A DNA stretch of 7,894 bases from Thermoleophilia bacterium (GCA_007122215.1 SKUG01000237.1:1-7894), one strand, 5' to 3'; counted from the stretch's first letter, positions 1 to 6,318 are shown. Program-made: numbers and translations. Notes: a model not told the origin generated them from the letters alone.

Positions 1-2217
1 CTTTTCGCTGATCAGGATTGCGTCCTCGAAGTTATAACCGCACCACGGCATGAACGCCACGAGCACGTTGCGCCCGAGCGCCAACTCGCCCTGATCCGTC
101 GCGGGCCCGTCCGCGAGCACTTCGCCCTTCTTCACCTTCTGGCCGAGCTTGACGATCGGGCGCTGGTGGATGATGGTGCCGGCGTTGGAGCGGCGGAACT
201 TCACCAGGTCGTAGATGTCCACGTCCCCGCCACCGACGTCGATGCCGATCCGCTCCGCATCACACTGGGCGACCACGCCGCCGCGATGGGCGAGGATCAC
301 GTCGCCGGTGTCGACCGCGGCGCGGAACTCCACGCCGGTGCCCACGAGCGGCGCCGACGGGCGCATCAGCGGCACCGCCTGGCGCTGCATGTTCGAGCCC
401 ATGAGCGCACGGTTGGCGTCGTCGTGCTCGAGGAAGGGGATCATCGCCGTGGAGATCGAGACCACCTGGGAGGGGTCGATGTCGATGTAGTCGACGTCCT
501 CCGGGCTCACCGCCACGACCTCGCCCTTGCGACCGCGGCAGAGCACGGTGTCGTTGACGAACTTCCCGGACTTCGGGTCGACGGGCTCGGTCGCCTGCGC
601 GACGACCATCTTCTCCTCGGCCGAGGCGTCGAGGTAGTCGACCTCGTCGGTGACCTTGCCCTTGACGACCTTGCGGTACGGGGTGGTGATGAACCCGAAC
701 TCGGAGACCTGCGCGTGGGTCGCGAGCGATCCGATCAGGCCGATGTTCGGACCTTCCGGCGTCTCGATCGGACACATCCGCCCGTAGTGGGTCGGGTGGA
801 CGTCACGCACCTCGATGGGGGCGCGCTCACGGGTCAGGCCACCCGCGCCGAGCGCCGAGAGGCGACGGCGGTGGGTGAGGCTCGACAGCGAGTTGACCTG
901 GTCCATGAACTGCGAGAGCTGGCTCGAGCCGAAGAACTCCTTGAGCGCCGCAACCACCGGCCGGATGTTGATGATCGACTGCGGCGTGATGGTGTCGGGG
1001 TCCTCGGTCGTCATCCGCTCGCGGACCACGCGCTCCATGCGGTAGAGGCCGATCCGGAAGTGCTCCTGGATCAGCTCGCCGACGGTGCGCAGACGGCGGT
1101 TGCCGAAGTCCTCGTACTCGTCGAGCTCGTTGGCGATCGGCGTGCGGGGCAGGTGCAGGCCGGCCTCGGAGTAGTCCTTGATCGGGTTGCCGTCCTCGTC
1201 CTCGATCGGCGTGCCGAGCCGCACGGGCAGCTCGACGAGGCGACGGATCAGCTCGACCAGGTCGTCGGTGTCACCGGTGATGTCCGGACCGGGCTCGTCG
1301 GTGAGCTCGGCCTGCCGGTTGCCGGTGAAGCGGGGGCTCGCGAGCACGCGCACGTCCTCGGGAACGTCGAGGTCGAGGCGCGTGTTGAGCTTGTAGCGAC
1401 CCACGCGGGTGAGGTCGTAGCGCTTCGGGTCGAAGAACAGCGTCCGCAGCAGGTTGCGGGCGGTGTCGAGGGCCGGCGGCTCACCCGGGCGCTGCTTCTT
1501 GAAGAGCTCGATCAGCGCCTCGTCCTCGGACTTGGCGGTGTCCTTGGCGAGCGTGGTGGCGATGAAGTGGTTGCCGTCGAAGAGGTCGAGGATCGCCTTG
1601 TCGGACTCCTCCGGGGTCGCGCCCTGGCCGTAGCCGAGCGCGCGCAGCAGGATCGTCACGGGCAGCTTGCGCTTGCGGTCGATCCTGGCGTGCACGATGC
1701 CGCGGCGGTCGATCTCGAGCTCGAGCCAGGACCCGCGGGATGGCATCAGGTTCGCGACGAAGAGCCCCTTCGTGACGTCCTTCGACTCCATCAGGTAGGC
1801 GCCGGGCGAGCGCACGAGCTGGGTGACGATCACGCGCTCGGTGCCGTTGATGATGAACGAGCCCTGGGGCGTCATCAGCGGGAAGTCGCCCATGAAGACG
1901 CGCTGCTCGCGGATCTCGCCGGTGTCGCGGTTGATGAAGCGGACCGTCATCGAGAGCGGCGCCGAGTAGGTGCGGTCGGTCTCGCGGCACTCGTTGATGT
2001 CGACGGCGGGCGGATCGAAGACGTAGTCGCCGAACTCCACGGCAAGGGTGCCGGAGTAATCCTCGATCGGCGAGTGGTCCTTGATGGTCTCGCGCAGGCC
2101 TTCGCGCATGAACCACTCGTAGGACGACTTCTGGATGCCGATCAGGTCCGGCAGCTCGGGCCGGTCGGTGATGGTTCCGAAGGAGAAACGCTTGCGCGGG
2201 GAGGTGCTCACAGCCAC
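1..2217 (-). CDS. rpoB: DNA-directed RNA polymerase subunit beta (partial; C-terminus outside window)
   Basis: This is the beta subunit of RNA polymerase, which forms one side of the active-site cleft and the rifampicin pocket. About 739 residues are present of a family length near 1150-1200; the gene runs off the left edge. Landmarks seen: an N-terminal RKRFSFG start region, the FINGTERV-like stretch [20 protein letters not shown], the rifampicin-region core [13 protein letters not shown] from residue 428, the [20 protein letters not shown] stretch, and [13 protein letters not shown] at the cut end (Glu731-Asp732 match the E. coli E813-D814 pair near the active centre). Start choice: GTG at 2215-2217 has AGGAG 11 bases upstream, the same spacing as in rplL. 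A second GTG two codons later (2209-2211) is 17 bases from it and less likely. rpoB follows rplL after 350 bases, and rpoC would be expected beyond the edge. The rifampicin pocket carries unusual residues, described in the findings. Confidence 0.97.
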   Translation of the reverse strand, partial: MAVSTSPRKRFSFGTITDRPELPDLIGIQKSSYEWFMREGLRETIKDHSPIEDYSGTLAVEFGDYVFDPPAVDINECRETDRTYSAPLSMTVRFINRDTGEIREQRVFMGDFPLMTPQGSFIINGTERVIVTQLVRSPGAYLMESKDVTKGLFVANLMPSRGSWLELEIDRRGIVHARIDRKRKLPVTILLRALGYGQGATPEESDKAILDLFDGNHFIATTLAKDTAKSEDEALIELFKKQRPGEPPALDTARNLLRTLFFDPKRYDLTRVGRYKLNTRLDLDVPEDVRVLASPRFTGNRQAELTDEPGPDITGDTDDLVELIRRLVELPVRLGTPIEDEDGNPIKDYSEAGLHLPRTPIANELDEYEDFGNRRLRTVGELIQEHFRIGLYRMERVVRERMTTEDPDTITPQSIINIRPVVAALKEFFGSSQLSQFMDQVNSLSSLTHRRRLSALGAGGLTRERAPIEVRDVHPTHYGRMCPIETPEGPNIGLIGSLATHAQVSEFGFITTPYRKVVKGKVTDEVDYLDASAEEKMVVAQATEPVDPKSGKFVNDTVLCRGRKGEVVAVSPEDVDYIDIDPSQVVSISTAMIPFLEHDDANRALMGSNMQRQAVPLMRPSAPLVGTGVEFRAAVDTGDVILAHRGGVVAQCDAERIGIDVGGGDVDIYDLVKFRRSNAGTIIHQRPIVKLGQKVKKGEVLADGPATDQGELALGRNVLVAFMPWCGYNFEDAILISEK

Positions 2218-2228
2218 TGGGGAGGGGT

Positions 2229-2233
2229 CTCCT
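2229..2233 (-). promoter_or_regulatory. rpoB ribosome binding site
   Basis: AGGAG on the minus strand, 11 bases before the GTG at 2215-2217. It decides between two in-frame GTG codons and favours the upstream one, giving a protein that begins M-A-V-S-T-S. Confidence 0.6.
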
Positions 2234-2270
2234 GGTCGGCAGTTTTGTCAGGTGTCTGCGACCCTGGGGC

Positions 2271-2282
2271 CGCATGCATGCG
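2271..2282. repeat. 12-bp perfect palindrome upstream of rpoB
   Basis: CGCATGCATGCG is its own reverse complement and lies 54 bases before the rpoB GTG. It could be a dimeric protein binding site. It could also be chance, since an 8-bp relative (CGCATGCG) occurs at 3812-3819 in the rplJ-nhaA spacer. Confidence 0.35.
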
Positions 2283-2454
2283 TGGGTCCGCTACGACCCG
2301 GCGGGGGAGGGCCCGACCGGAGGTGGCGGTTGGCGACGGGTACCGGCAGCCGGCTGCGCGCCCGAGGGGGGCGGCAGTCGTCAGGCGACGGTGTGTCGCG
2401 GTAGGCATCACGGTACAGGGCACAACCACTCGGCAGATCGCAGCGCGATCCGGC

Positions 2455-2483
2455 ACCATACCAGATGGTCCGACGACGGGCAA
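2455..2483 (-). promoter_or_regulatory. candidate internal promoter for rpoB
   Basis: On the minus strand TTGCCC (2478-2483) and TATGGT (2455-2460) are separated by exactly 17 bases. TGG directly before TATGGT gives the TGn of an extended -10. A transcript would start near 2448, leaving a leader of about 230 bases before rpoB. The -35 half lies inside the loop side of a long hairpin, so promoter and hairpin overlap. This is pattern evidence only. Confidence 0.4.
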
Positions 2484-2500
2484 ACCGCCGTCGGACCACC
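2465..2500 (-). repeat. long hairpin between rplL and rpoB
   Basis: The arms TGGTCCGACG and CGTCGGACCA form a perfect 10-bp stem. After one mismatch a further CGG/CCG step closes a small loop (GCAAA on the plus strand). On the minus-strand RNA the flanks GGUACCA and UGGUGCC can add 7 more pairs, one of them G-U, across an internal loop. No U-run follows, so it is not a classic intrinsic terminator. A processing site, pause site or attenuator is more likely. Confidence 0.6.
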
Positions 2501-2524
2501 ATGGCAGTGGTACCGCAGCCAGGT

Positions 2525-2548
2525 GGCGCCGCCGCAGCGGACGGCGCC
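2525..2548 (-). terminator. attenuator-like hairpin after rplL
   Basis: The perfect 7-bp arms GGCGCCG and CGGCGCC enclose a 10-base loop, about 20 bases past the rplL stop codon. No T-run follows on the minus strand. If it acts, it is probably as a partial terminator or mRNA 3'-end stabiliser that keeps rplL messenger above rpoB messenger, the role of the E. coli rplL-rpoB attenuator. That role is inferred from position. Confidence 0.5.
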
Positions 2549-2567
2549 CTGCACAGCCGTGGCCCGG

Positions 2568-2954
2568 CTACTTCAGCTCGACGGTGGCGCCAGCCTCTTC
2601 GAGCTTGGCCTTGAGCTCCTCGGCCTCGTCCTTGGCAACACCCTCCTTGATGGGGTTGGGTGCGCCGTCGACGAGCTCCTTCGCATCCTTGAGGCCGAGG
2701 TCGGTGACCTCGCGCACGACCTTGATGACCTGGATCTTCTTCTCACCGGCCGAGGCAAGGACGACGTCGAAGCTGTCCTTCTCCTCTGCGCCGCCGGCAT
2801 CGCCGCCTGCGCCGCCTGCTGCGGGTGCCATCATGGCCATCGGGGCCGATGCGGTGACGTCCCAGGCCTCCTCGAGCGCCTTGCGCAGCTCGACGAGCTC
2901 GAGCACGGTCAGCTTGCCGAGCTCCTCTACTGTCTTCTCGATGGTGGTCGACAT
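2568..2954 (-). CDS. rplL: 50S ribosomal protein L7/L12
   Basis: L7/L12 is the stalk protein of the large ribosomal subunit. Dimers sit on the L10 C-terminal helix and recruit and activate the GTPases EF-Tu, EF-G and IF2. The 128 residues match the usual 120-130. Residues 1-35 are the helical dimerisation domain ([14 protein letters not shown]). Residues about 36-57 are the flexible hinge, rich in Ala, Gly and Met. Residues 58-128 are the globular factor-binding domain, with the hallmark stretches [20 protein letters not shown] and [13 protein letters not shown]. The ATG at 2952-2954 is preceded by AAGGAG at 2966-2971, 11 bases away. It lies 48 bases downstream of rplJ, surely in the same transcript. 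Translation is normally several-fold higher than that of rplJ, because four to six copies are needed per L10; the good ribosome binding site fits this. The two hairpins downstream may limit read-through into rpoB. Confidence 0.98.
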   Translation of the reverse strand: MSTTIEKTVEELGKLTVLELVELRKALEEAWDVTASAPMAMMAPAAGGAGGDAGGAEEKDSFDVVLASAGEKKIQVIKVVREVTDLGLKDAKELVDGAPNPIKEGVAKDEAEELKAKLEEAGATVELK

Positions 2955-2965
2955 GGTGTCGGTGT

Positions 2966-2971
2966 CTCCTT
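2966..2971 (-). promoter_or_regulatory. rplL ribosome binding site
   Basis: AAGGAG on the minus strand, 11 bases before the rplL ATG. It is a near-perfect match to the 16S anti-Shine-Dalgarno sequence, as expected for the most highly translated ribosomal protein. Confidence 0.75.
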
Positions 2972-3002
2972 GGTGGGTGGCTGCCGCTGGCTGCGGCGGA
3001 TA

Positions 3003-3533
3003 TCAGGACTCGCCCTGCTCCTCGAGCTGGCGGATGCGCGCATCGATCACCTGGACGATGTCGCGGGTGGGGGCCGCGAGCACGCCCACGGCCTGGCTCA
3101 TCGGGGCGCCGATCGCACCGACCAGCGCCGCGAGGATCTGCTCGCGCGGCGGCAGCTCCGCGATCTCCTTGATCCGGGAGGAGTCCACGGACATGCCGTC
3201 CACGACACCGCCACGAACCTCGAGGATCTCGGTCTGCTTGGCGACCTCCTGCAGCACCTTCGCGACCGCGGCGACATCGCCGCGGACGAAGGTGATGGAG
3301 GTGGGGCCGACGAACATCTCGCTGAGCTCAGCACGGCCCGCCTTGTCGGCCGCCAGGCGCGCCAGCGTGTTCTTGACCACGCGCATCTGGGCGTCGGCCT
3401 CGCGGAGGCGGTTGCGCAGCTCCGTGGAGGCCGGCATGTCGAGGCCGCGGTAGTCGGCAACGAAGAGGGTCTGGTGCTCGCTGAACTCCTCGGCGAGCTC
3501 TGCGACTGCCTGTGCCTTCTGGTCTCGGTTCAC
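3003..3533 (-). CDS. rplJ: 50S ribosomal protein L10
   Basis: L10 anchors the L7/L12 stalk to 23S rRNA and, as the L10-L12 complex, represses its own messenger. I take the GTG at 3531-3533 as the start, giving 176 residues that begin M-N-R-D-Q-K, a beginning I recall for related L10 proteins. GGAAAGG (3541-3547) is then 7 bases upstream. An ATG two codons earlier (3537-3539) would leave only one base, too close for a ribosome binding site. Family marks include FVADYRGLDMPASTELRNRL followed by MRVVKNTLARLAADKAG in the RNA-binding domain, and FVGPTSITFVRGD. The C-terminal helix (APTRDIVQVIDARIRQLEEQ) is the L7/L12 docking segment; I cannot tell from sequence whether it takes two or three dimers. 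This is the first gene of the operon, preceded by an L10 leader RNA. rplK-rplA, the usual upstream genes, are absent and a divergent nhaA is there instead. Confidence 0.97.
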   Translation of the reverse strand: MNRDQKAQAVAELAEEFSEHQTLFVADYRGLDMPASTELRNRLREADAQMRVVKNTLARLAADKAGRAELSEMFVGPTSITFVRGDVAAVAKVLQEVAKQTEILEVRGGVVDGMSVDSSRIKEIAELPPREQILAALVGAIGAPMSQAVGVLAAPTRDIVQVIDARIRQLEEQGES

Positions 3534-3540
3534 GCGCATG

Positions 3541-3547
3541 CCTTTCC
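3541..3547 (-). promoter_or_regulatory. rplJ ribosome binding site
   Basis: GGAAAGG on the minus strand. Its distance is 7 bases to GTG 3531-3533 and 1 base to ATG 3537-3539, so it argues for the GTG start. Confidence 0.55.
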
Positions 3548-3602
3548 GCGGTGGTCATCCCGGTGGACGACGGGCAGGGGCCGAGGCGGCGCGCGACGAG
3601 CG

Positions 3603-3640
3603 ACGGCCGGGGCTGCGGGCAGACCCGCGGCGGCGGCCGT
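3603..3640 (-). terminator. attenuator-like hairpin downstream of the L10 leader
   Basis: On the minus strand the outer arms ACGGCCG and CGGCCGT (7 bp) enclose an inner stem GCGGG/CCCGC with a UCUG loop, joined by an internal loop. It begins one base after the region I assign to the L10 leader and ends about 70 bases before rplJ. In Bacillus subtilis the L10-L12 complex acts through a terminator at this position. No U-run is present here, so the mechanism (intrinsic, factor-assisted, or none) is open. Confidence 0.5.
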
Positions 3641-3713
3641 GTCGCGTTCTCCTCGACTGGCGCCGCGTCGTGCGGCTTCTGGCCTGCCGGCCACCAGCGT
3701 TCTTCGGTAGAAC
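3641..3713 (-). promoter_or_regulatory. ribosomal protein L10 leader (autoregulatory RNA)
   Basis: The minus strand carries ACCGAAGAACGCUGG and, about 35 bases later, CCAGUCGAGGAG. This matches the L10-leader pattern ACCGAAGA..GC-GG ... CC-GC.GAGG known upstream of rplJ in many bacteria. GCUGG (3694-3698) pairs with CCAGU (3656-3660), one pair being G-U. Inside are two hairpins: GGCC/GGCC with a GGCA loop (3681-3692) and GCCGC/GCGGC with an ACGAC loop (3662-3676). The L10-L12 complex would bind this fold and reduce expression of rplJ-rplL when free L10 is in excess. The predicted transcription start lies at its 5' edge, so the leader is the first thing transcribed. Confidence 0.8.
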
Positions 3714-3720
3714 GGCGCGG

Positions 3721-3729
3721 AGCATAGCA
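3721..3729 (-). promoter_or_regulatory. rplJ-rplL-rpoB promoter, extended -10
   Basis: TGC-TATGCT on the minus strand: the -10 hexamer TATGCT at 3721-3726 has TGC just upstream, an extended -10. I see no good -35 at 16-18 bases, which extended -10 promoters tolerate. The expected start near 3713-3714 coincides with the first base of the L10 leader, and this agreement supports both calls. Confidence 0.6.
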
Positions 3730-3786
3730 GGATGCTGGAGTCACGTACGCCGGTACCGTCGCCCCGGACGGCGCAGCCCCGTCGCA

Positions 3787-3806
3787 GCGAGTGGGAGGGC
3801 ACTCGC
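3787..3806. repeat. inverted repeat in the rplJ-nhaA divergent spacer
   Basis: GCGAGTG, a 6-base spacer GGAGGG, then CACTCGC: a perfect 7-bp dyad. It lies 46 bases before the nhaA ATG and upstream of the rplJ promoter, the usual place for an operator. No matching regulator gene is in the window. Confidence 0.4.
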
Positions 3807-3837
3807 GGGGGCGCATGCGAGCCGCGCCGCGAGGCTG

Positions 3838-3843
3838 TACACT
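3838..3843 (+). promoter_or_regulatory. candidate nhaA -10 element (near-leaderless transcript)
   Basis: TACACT fits the -10 pattern TAnnnT and ends 9 bases before the nhaA ATG, so transcription would start only about 2-3 bases before the ATG. No Shine-Dalgarno sequence is visible, which agrees with a leaderless message, common in Actinomycetota. No convincing -35 is seen. Confidence 0.4.
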
Positions 3844-3852
3844 GCGCCGGCG

Positions 3853-5277
3853 ATGGCAACCAAGCTCTCTCCCGACGACTACGGCCTCGATCCCCACCGC
3901 CCCGCGGTCCGCTGGACGCGGCCGCTGCGCGAGTTCATGGAGACCTCGGTCTCGGGCGGGATCGTGCTGCTGGTTGCGGCCGCGATGGCGATGATCCTCG
4001 CCAACTCCTCCCTGTCGGGGGCCTACTTCGCGCTGCTCGACACGAAGTTCGCCGTGTCGCTGGGCAGCTACGAGGTCAACCACTCCCTGCGCGAGTGGGT
4101 CAACGAGGGCCTGATGGCCATCTTCTTCTTCGTGATCGGCCTGGAGGTCAAGCGCGAGCTGGTGGTCGGCGAGCTCAGTGACCGCTCACGCGTGACGCTC
4201 CCGGCGATGGCTGCGCTCGGCGGGATGGTCGTGCCGGCACTGTTCTACTTCGTGCTCAACCCCTCGGGTGAGGCAGCGCGCGGCTGGGGCGTGCCGATGG
4301 CCACCGACATCGCCTTCGCGCTGGGCGTGCTCGCCCTGTTGGGCGCGCGAGCCCCGCTGGAGCTGCGGGTGCTGCTGCTGACGGTGGCGATCGTCGACGA
4401 CATCGGGGCCGTGCTGATCATCGCCTTCTTCTACACTGGCGACCTCGAGATGAGCGCGCTGCTCATCGCCGGCATCGCGCTGCTGATGGTCCGGGTCCTG
4501 CAGGCGCTGCGCATCTGGTGGACGCCGCTGTACGTGATCACGGGCACGATCGCCTGGTACTTCATGACCGAGTCGGGCGTCCACGCCACGATCGCCGGCG
4601 TCATCCTTGGCCTGATGGCTCCTGCCCGGCCGATCGTCGGCGTCGACCGGCTGCACACCTTCACCGACCGGCTCATGCAGGCCGGCCGCAGCCACGACCC
4701 CCTCCTCGAGCGGCTGCCCCCGGACCCCGCCTACATCCGCCAGGCCCAGGTCGCCGCCGCCAACGTGGTGGCCGTCACCGATCGCCAGCTCCACGCCCTG
4801 CATCCGTGGGCGAGCTTCGTGATCCTGCCGATCTTCGCGCTCAGCAACGCCGGGGTGACCCTGGACCCCGAGACGGCACCGGAGCTCGTCCAGTCCACCG
4901 TCACCTGGGGCATCATCTCCGGCCTGGTGATCGGGAAGATCGTCGGGGTTGCCGGGTTTGCGGCACTGGCGGTGAAGCTGGGCGCCCCCCTGCCCAAGGG
5001 CGTGAACTCCCTGCACATCATCGGCATGGCAGCGCTGTGCGGCATCGGGTTCACGATGTCGCTGTTCATCGCGGACCTGGCCTTCTCCGGCGGCGACCTG
5101 CTGCCCGAGGCGGTCCTCGGCATCCTGATGGCATCCACCATCGCGGCGATCATCGGCGGGGCCATCCTGACCTGGGCCGGGCCCGGCAACGGCAGGCGAC
5201 CGCGAGTGGTGGTCGCGGCCGGCGAGGGCGAGGACGTTGATGTCATCGCCGAGGAGCTCGACGCCCCGGACCGCTGA
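3853..5277 (+). CDS. nhaA: Na+/H+ antiporter NhaA
   Basis: NhaA exports one Na+ (or Li+) for two H+ across the inner membrane and serves salt and pH homeostasis. The 474 residues contain the full set of family marks. The broken-helix TM4 motif TDIAFALGV (T151-D152) matches E. coli T132-D133. VAIVDDIGAVLII carries the ion-binding pair D182-D183 (E. coli D163-D164). SGVHATIAGV holds H244 (E. coli H225, linked to pH response). K362 in VIGKIVG matches K300 of TM10. ALSNAGV and GIGFTMSLFIADLAF are also present. About twelve membrane segments lie between residues 34 and 440, followed by a charged acidic tail (443-474) longer than in E. coli. The open frame extends 105 codons upstream across the rplJ leader, but homology begins at this ATG and no better start exists. 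The gene is divergent from rplJ and convergent with an unknown gene 12 bases beyond its stop. Confidence 0.97.
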   Translation: MATKLSPDDYGLDPHRPAVRWTRPLREFMETSVSGGIVLLVAAAMAMILANSSLSGAYFALLDTKFAVSLGSYEVNHSLREWVNEGLMAIFFFVIGLEVKRELVVGELSDRSRVTLPAMAALGGMVVPALFYFVLNPSGEAARGWGVPMATDIAFALGVLALLGARAPLELRVLLLTVAIVDDIGAVLIIAFFYTGDLEMSALLIAGIALLMVRVLQALRIWWTPLYVITGTIAWYFMTESGVHATIAGVILGLMAPARPIVGVDRLHTFTDRLMQAGRSHDPLLERLPPDPAYIRQAQVAAANVVAVTDRQLHALHPWASFVILPIFALSNAGVTLDPETAPELVQSTVTWGIISGLVIGKIVGVAGFAALAVKLGAPLPKGVNSLHIIGMAALCGIGFTMSLFIADLAFSGGDLLPEAVLGILMASTIAAIIGGAILTWAGPGNGRRPRVVVAAGEGEDVDVIAEELDAPDR

Positions 5278-5296
5278 GTCGCTGCCAGCTCAGCGG
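5271..5296. terminator. bidirectional terminator-like inverted repeat over two stop codons
   Basis: CCGCTGAG and CTCAGCGG form a perfect 8-bp dyad around a 10-base loop. The plus-strand arm contains the TGA of nhaA (5275-5277), and the other arm contains the TGA of the opposing gene (5290-5292 on the minus strand). There is no T-run on either side. Placement between convergent genes suggests a shared transcript 3' end, but strength is uncertain. Confidence 0.5.
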
Positions 5297-6318
5297 ATGC
5301 GCAGCAGCCGCAGCCCGAGCGCCTCGGCAGCGGCTGCCAGTCGCGGCTCGGCAGCCACGAGCGCAGCACCGTGGGTTGCCTCGCGCACGCCCCCGGAGCC
5401 AGGGCGCAGGTCGATGCGCACCCCGCGGATGTCGGAGACGTCGACGCCACGAACCTGCGACTCGACGTACCAGCGGCCAATCCACGTGTCATCCCGCAGG
5501 TGCGCGCGCAGGTACGCCTCGGCCGCGGCAGGACTCGGCTCCCGCAACAGGGACCGGAGCTCGCGGGACCGCTCCCCCTGGGCGGCCTTTCCCCATGGGG
5601 ACGGCTTGCTGAGGTTCGGATCGCGGATCCAGCCGTGGCTTCGCATGACCCGCTCGGCGATCACCTCCCGCAGCTCCCACGGCGGGGCGATGCGCGCGAT
5701 CCGCGGGCCGGCACCCGAGTCCACCGCCGAGATCGTCGTGCGGCGCAGCACTGCGGGGTCGAGCTCGAACGAGACCCGACCGTAGCGGACGGCCCCGGGG
5801 TTGGGACGGACCCGGCCATCGCTGCCACCTACCTCGTGGGAGAGCTGCAGCGACCCGTAGATCGTGTGGCCGGCCCGGTCGCCACTGCCGTGGACGCCGA
5901 GCGCCTGCTCCCGGGTGCGGCGCCGCTCCCGGAACCCGTCCCAGGCGCCGGCCGCATCCATCGCATGCATGCTGCGCGGCGGCCCCGTTGCATCGAAGAT
6001 CGTTGGCAGGCGCCCTGCCTGGCGTTCCAGCAGCTCGACCGCATCGTGGACGGGACGATTGACCATCAGCAGTGGCATCGGGCCCTGCTCGATGATCCGC
6101 CCGATGAGCTGCGCCGCCCGGCGGGCATCCTGCTGGTGATGGGGCACGGGGCTGCGGAACCGACGGGCTGCCTGGATGACCTCGGGGTCGAGCCGTCCCT
6201 CGCCCAGCACGCTGCCCATGCCCGCAGGCAGCACGGGTCGCGGATGCGATCGCTGCGCGGCGCCGGGCCCCGCGCGCCCGCGGTCGGGCGCCGCACCGGT
6301 TGCCGGTATCGTGGACAT
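5290..6318 (-). CDS. protein of unknown function, weakly DUF3626/toxin-domain-like
   Basis: I do not recognise this 342-residue protein with certainty. The ATG at 6316-6318 has GAGGGGG six bases upstream, and the codons are G/C-rich at third positions as in a true gene. No signal peptide or membrane segment is seen. The N-terminus (1-35) is Pro/Gly/Ala/Arg-rich and probably disordered. Residues 41-110 look helical, with SPVPHHQQDARRA. The C-terminal half has conserved-looking motifs: FRERRRTREQ (129-138), IYGSLQL (153-159), VRYGRVSFELDPAV (177-190), RRTTISAVDS (192-201) and WYVESQVRGVDVSDIRGVRI (283-302). The order YG-x-L, YG-x-V-x-F-x-L, R-T-T...DS, Y-V-E-x-Q resembles, from memory, DUF3626 and some phage or polymorphic-toxin C-terminal domains. 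No antitoxin-like partner is adjacent: it converges with nhaA and diverges from the AI-2E family gene, so it is likely transcribed alone. Confidence 0.8.
   Translation of the reverse strand: MSTIPATGAAPDRGRAGPGAAQRSHPRPVLPAGMGSVLGEGRLDPEVIQAARRFRSPVPHHQQDARRAAQLIGRIIEQGPMPLLMVNRPVHDAVELLERQAGRLPTIFDATGPPRSMHAMDAAGAWDGFRERRRTREQALGVHGSGDRAGHTIYGSLQLSHEVGGSDGRVRPNPGAVRYGRVSFELDPAVLRRTTISAVDSGAGPRIARIAPPWELREVIAERVMRSHGWIRDPNLSKPSPWGKAAQGERSRELRSLLREPSPAAAEAYLRAHLRDDTWIGRWYVESQVRGVDVSDIRGVRIDLRPGSGGVREATHGAALVAAEPRLAAAAEALGLRLLRIR

Larger units (their letters stand above)
2218..2567 (-). other. rplL-rpoB intergenic region with regulatory structures
   Basis: This is a 350-base stretch without a convincing gene. 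In order along the minus strand it holds a GC-rich hairpin soon after the rplL stop, a long interrupted hairpin overlapping a possible promoter, then about 170 bases with no feature I recognise, then a 12-bp palindrome (2271-2282) and the rpoB ribosome binding site. In E. coli the same junction contains a partial terminator and an RNase III processing site, so regulatory content is expected here. The short open frames in this stretch do not resemble any protein I know. Confidence 0.6.

Noticed and set aside
2284..2299. Small stem GGGTC/GACCC in the rpoB leader region
   Set aside because: Only 5 bp with a 6-base loop; expected often by chance at this GC content.
2208..2502. Small minus-strand open frames between rplL and rpoB
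   Set aside because: Arg/Pro/Thr-rich short frames overlap the rpoB start and the hairpins, with no convincing ribosome binding site or similarity.
166..3453. A 1095-codon open frame on the plus strand across rpoB, rplL and rplJ
   Set aside because: It lies antisense to three universally conserved genes. Its translation is low-complexity, rich in Arg, Val, Asp, Glu and Leu, as is typical for the complement of GC-rich coding DNA, and no domain is recognisable.
3538..3852. Upstream extension of the nhaA frame by 105 codons
   Set aside because: It crosses the rplJ leader and promoter, is Arg-rich without family similarity, and NhaA homology begins at the ATG at 3853.
4186..5016. Minus-strand open frame inside nhaA
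   Set aside because: Its His/Gln/Asp-rich composition is that of a shadow of a hydrophobic gene; nothing is recognisable.
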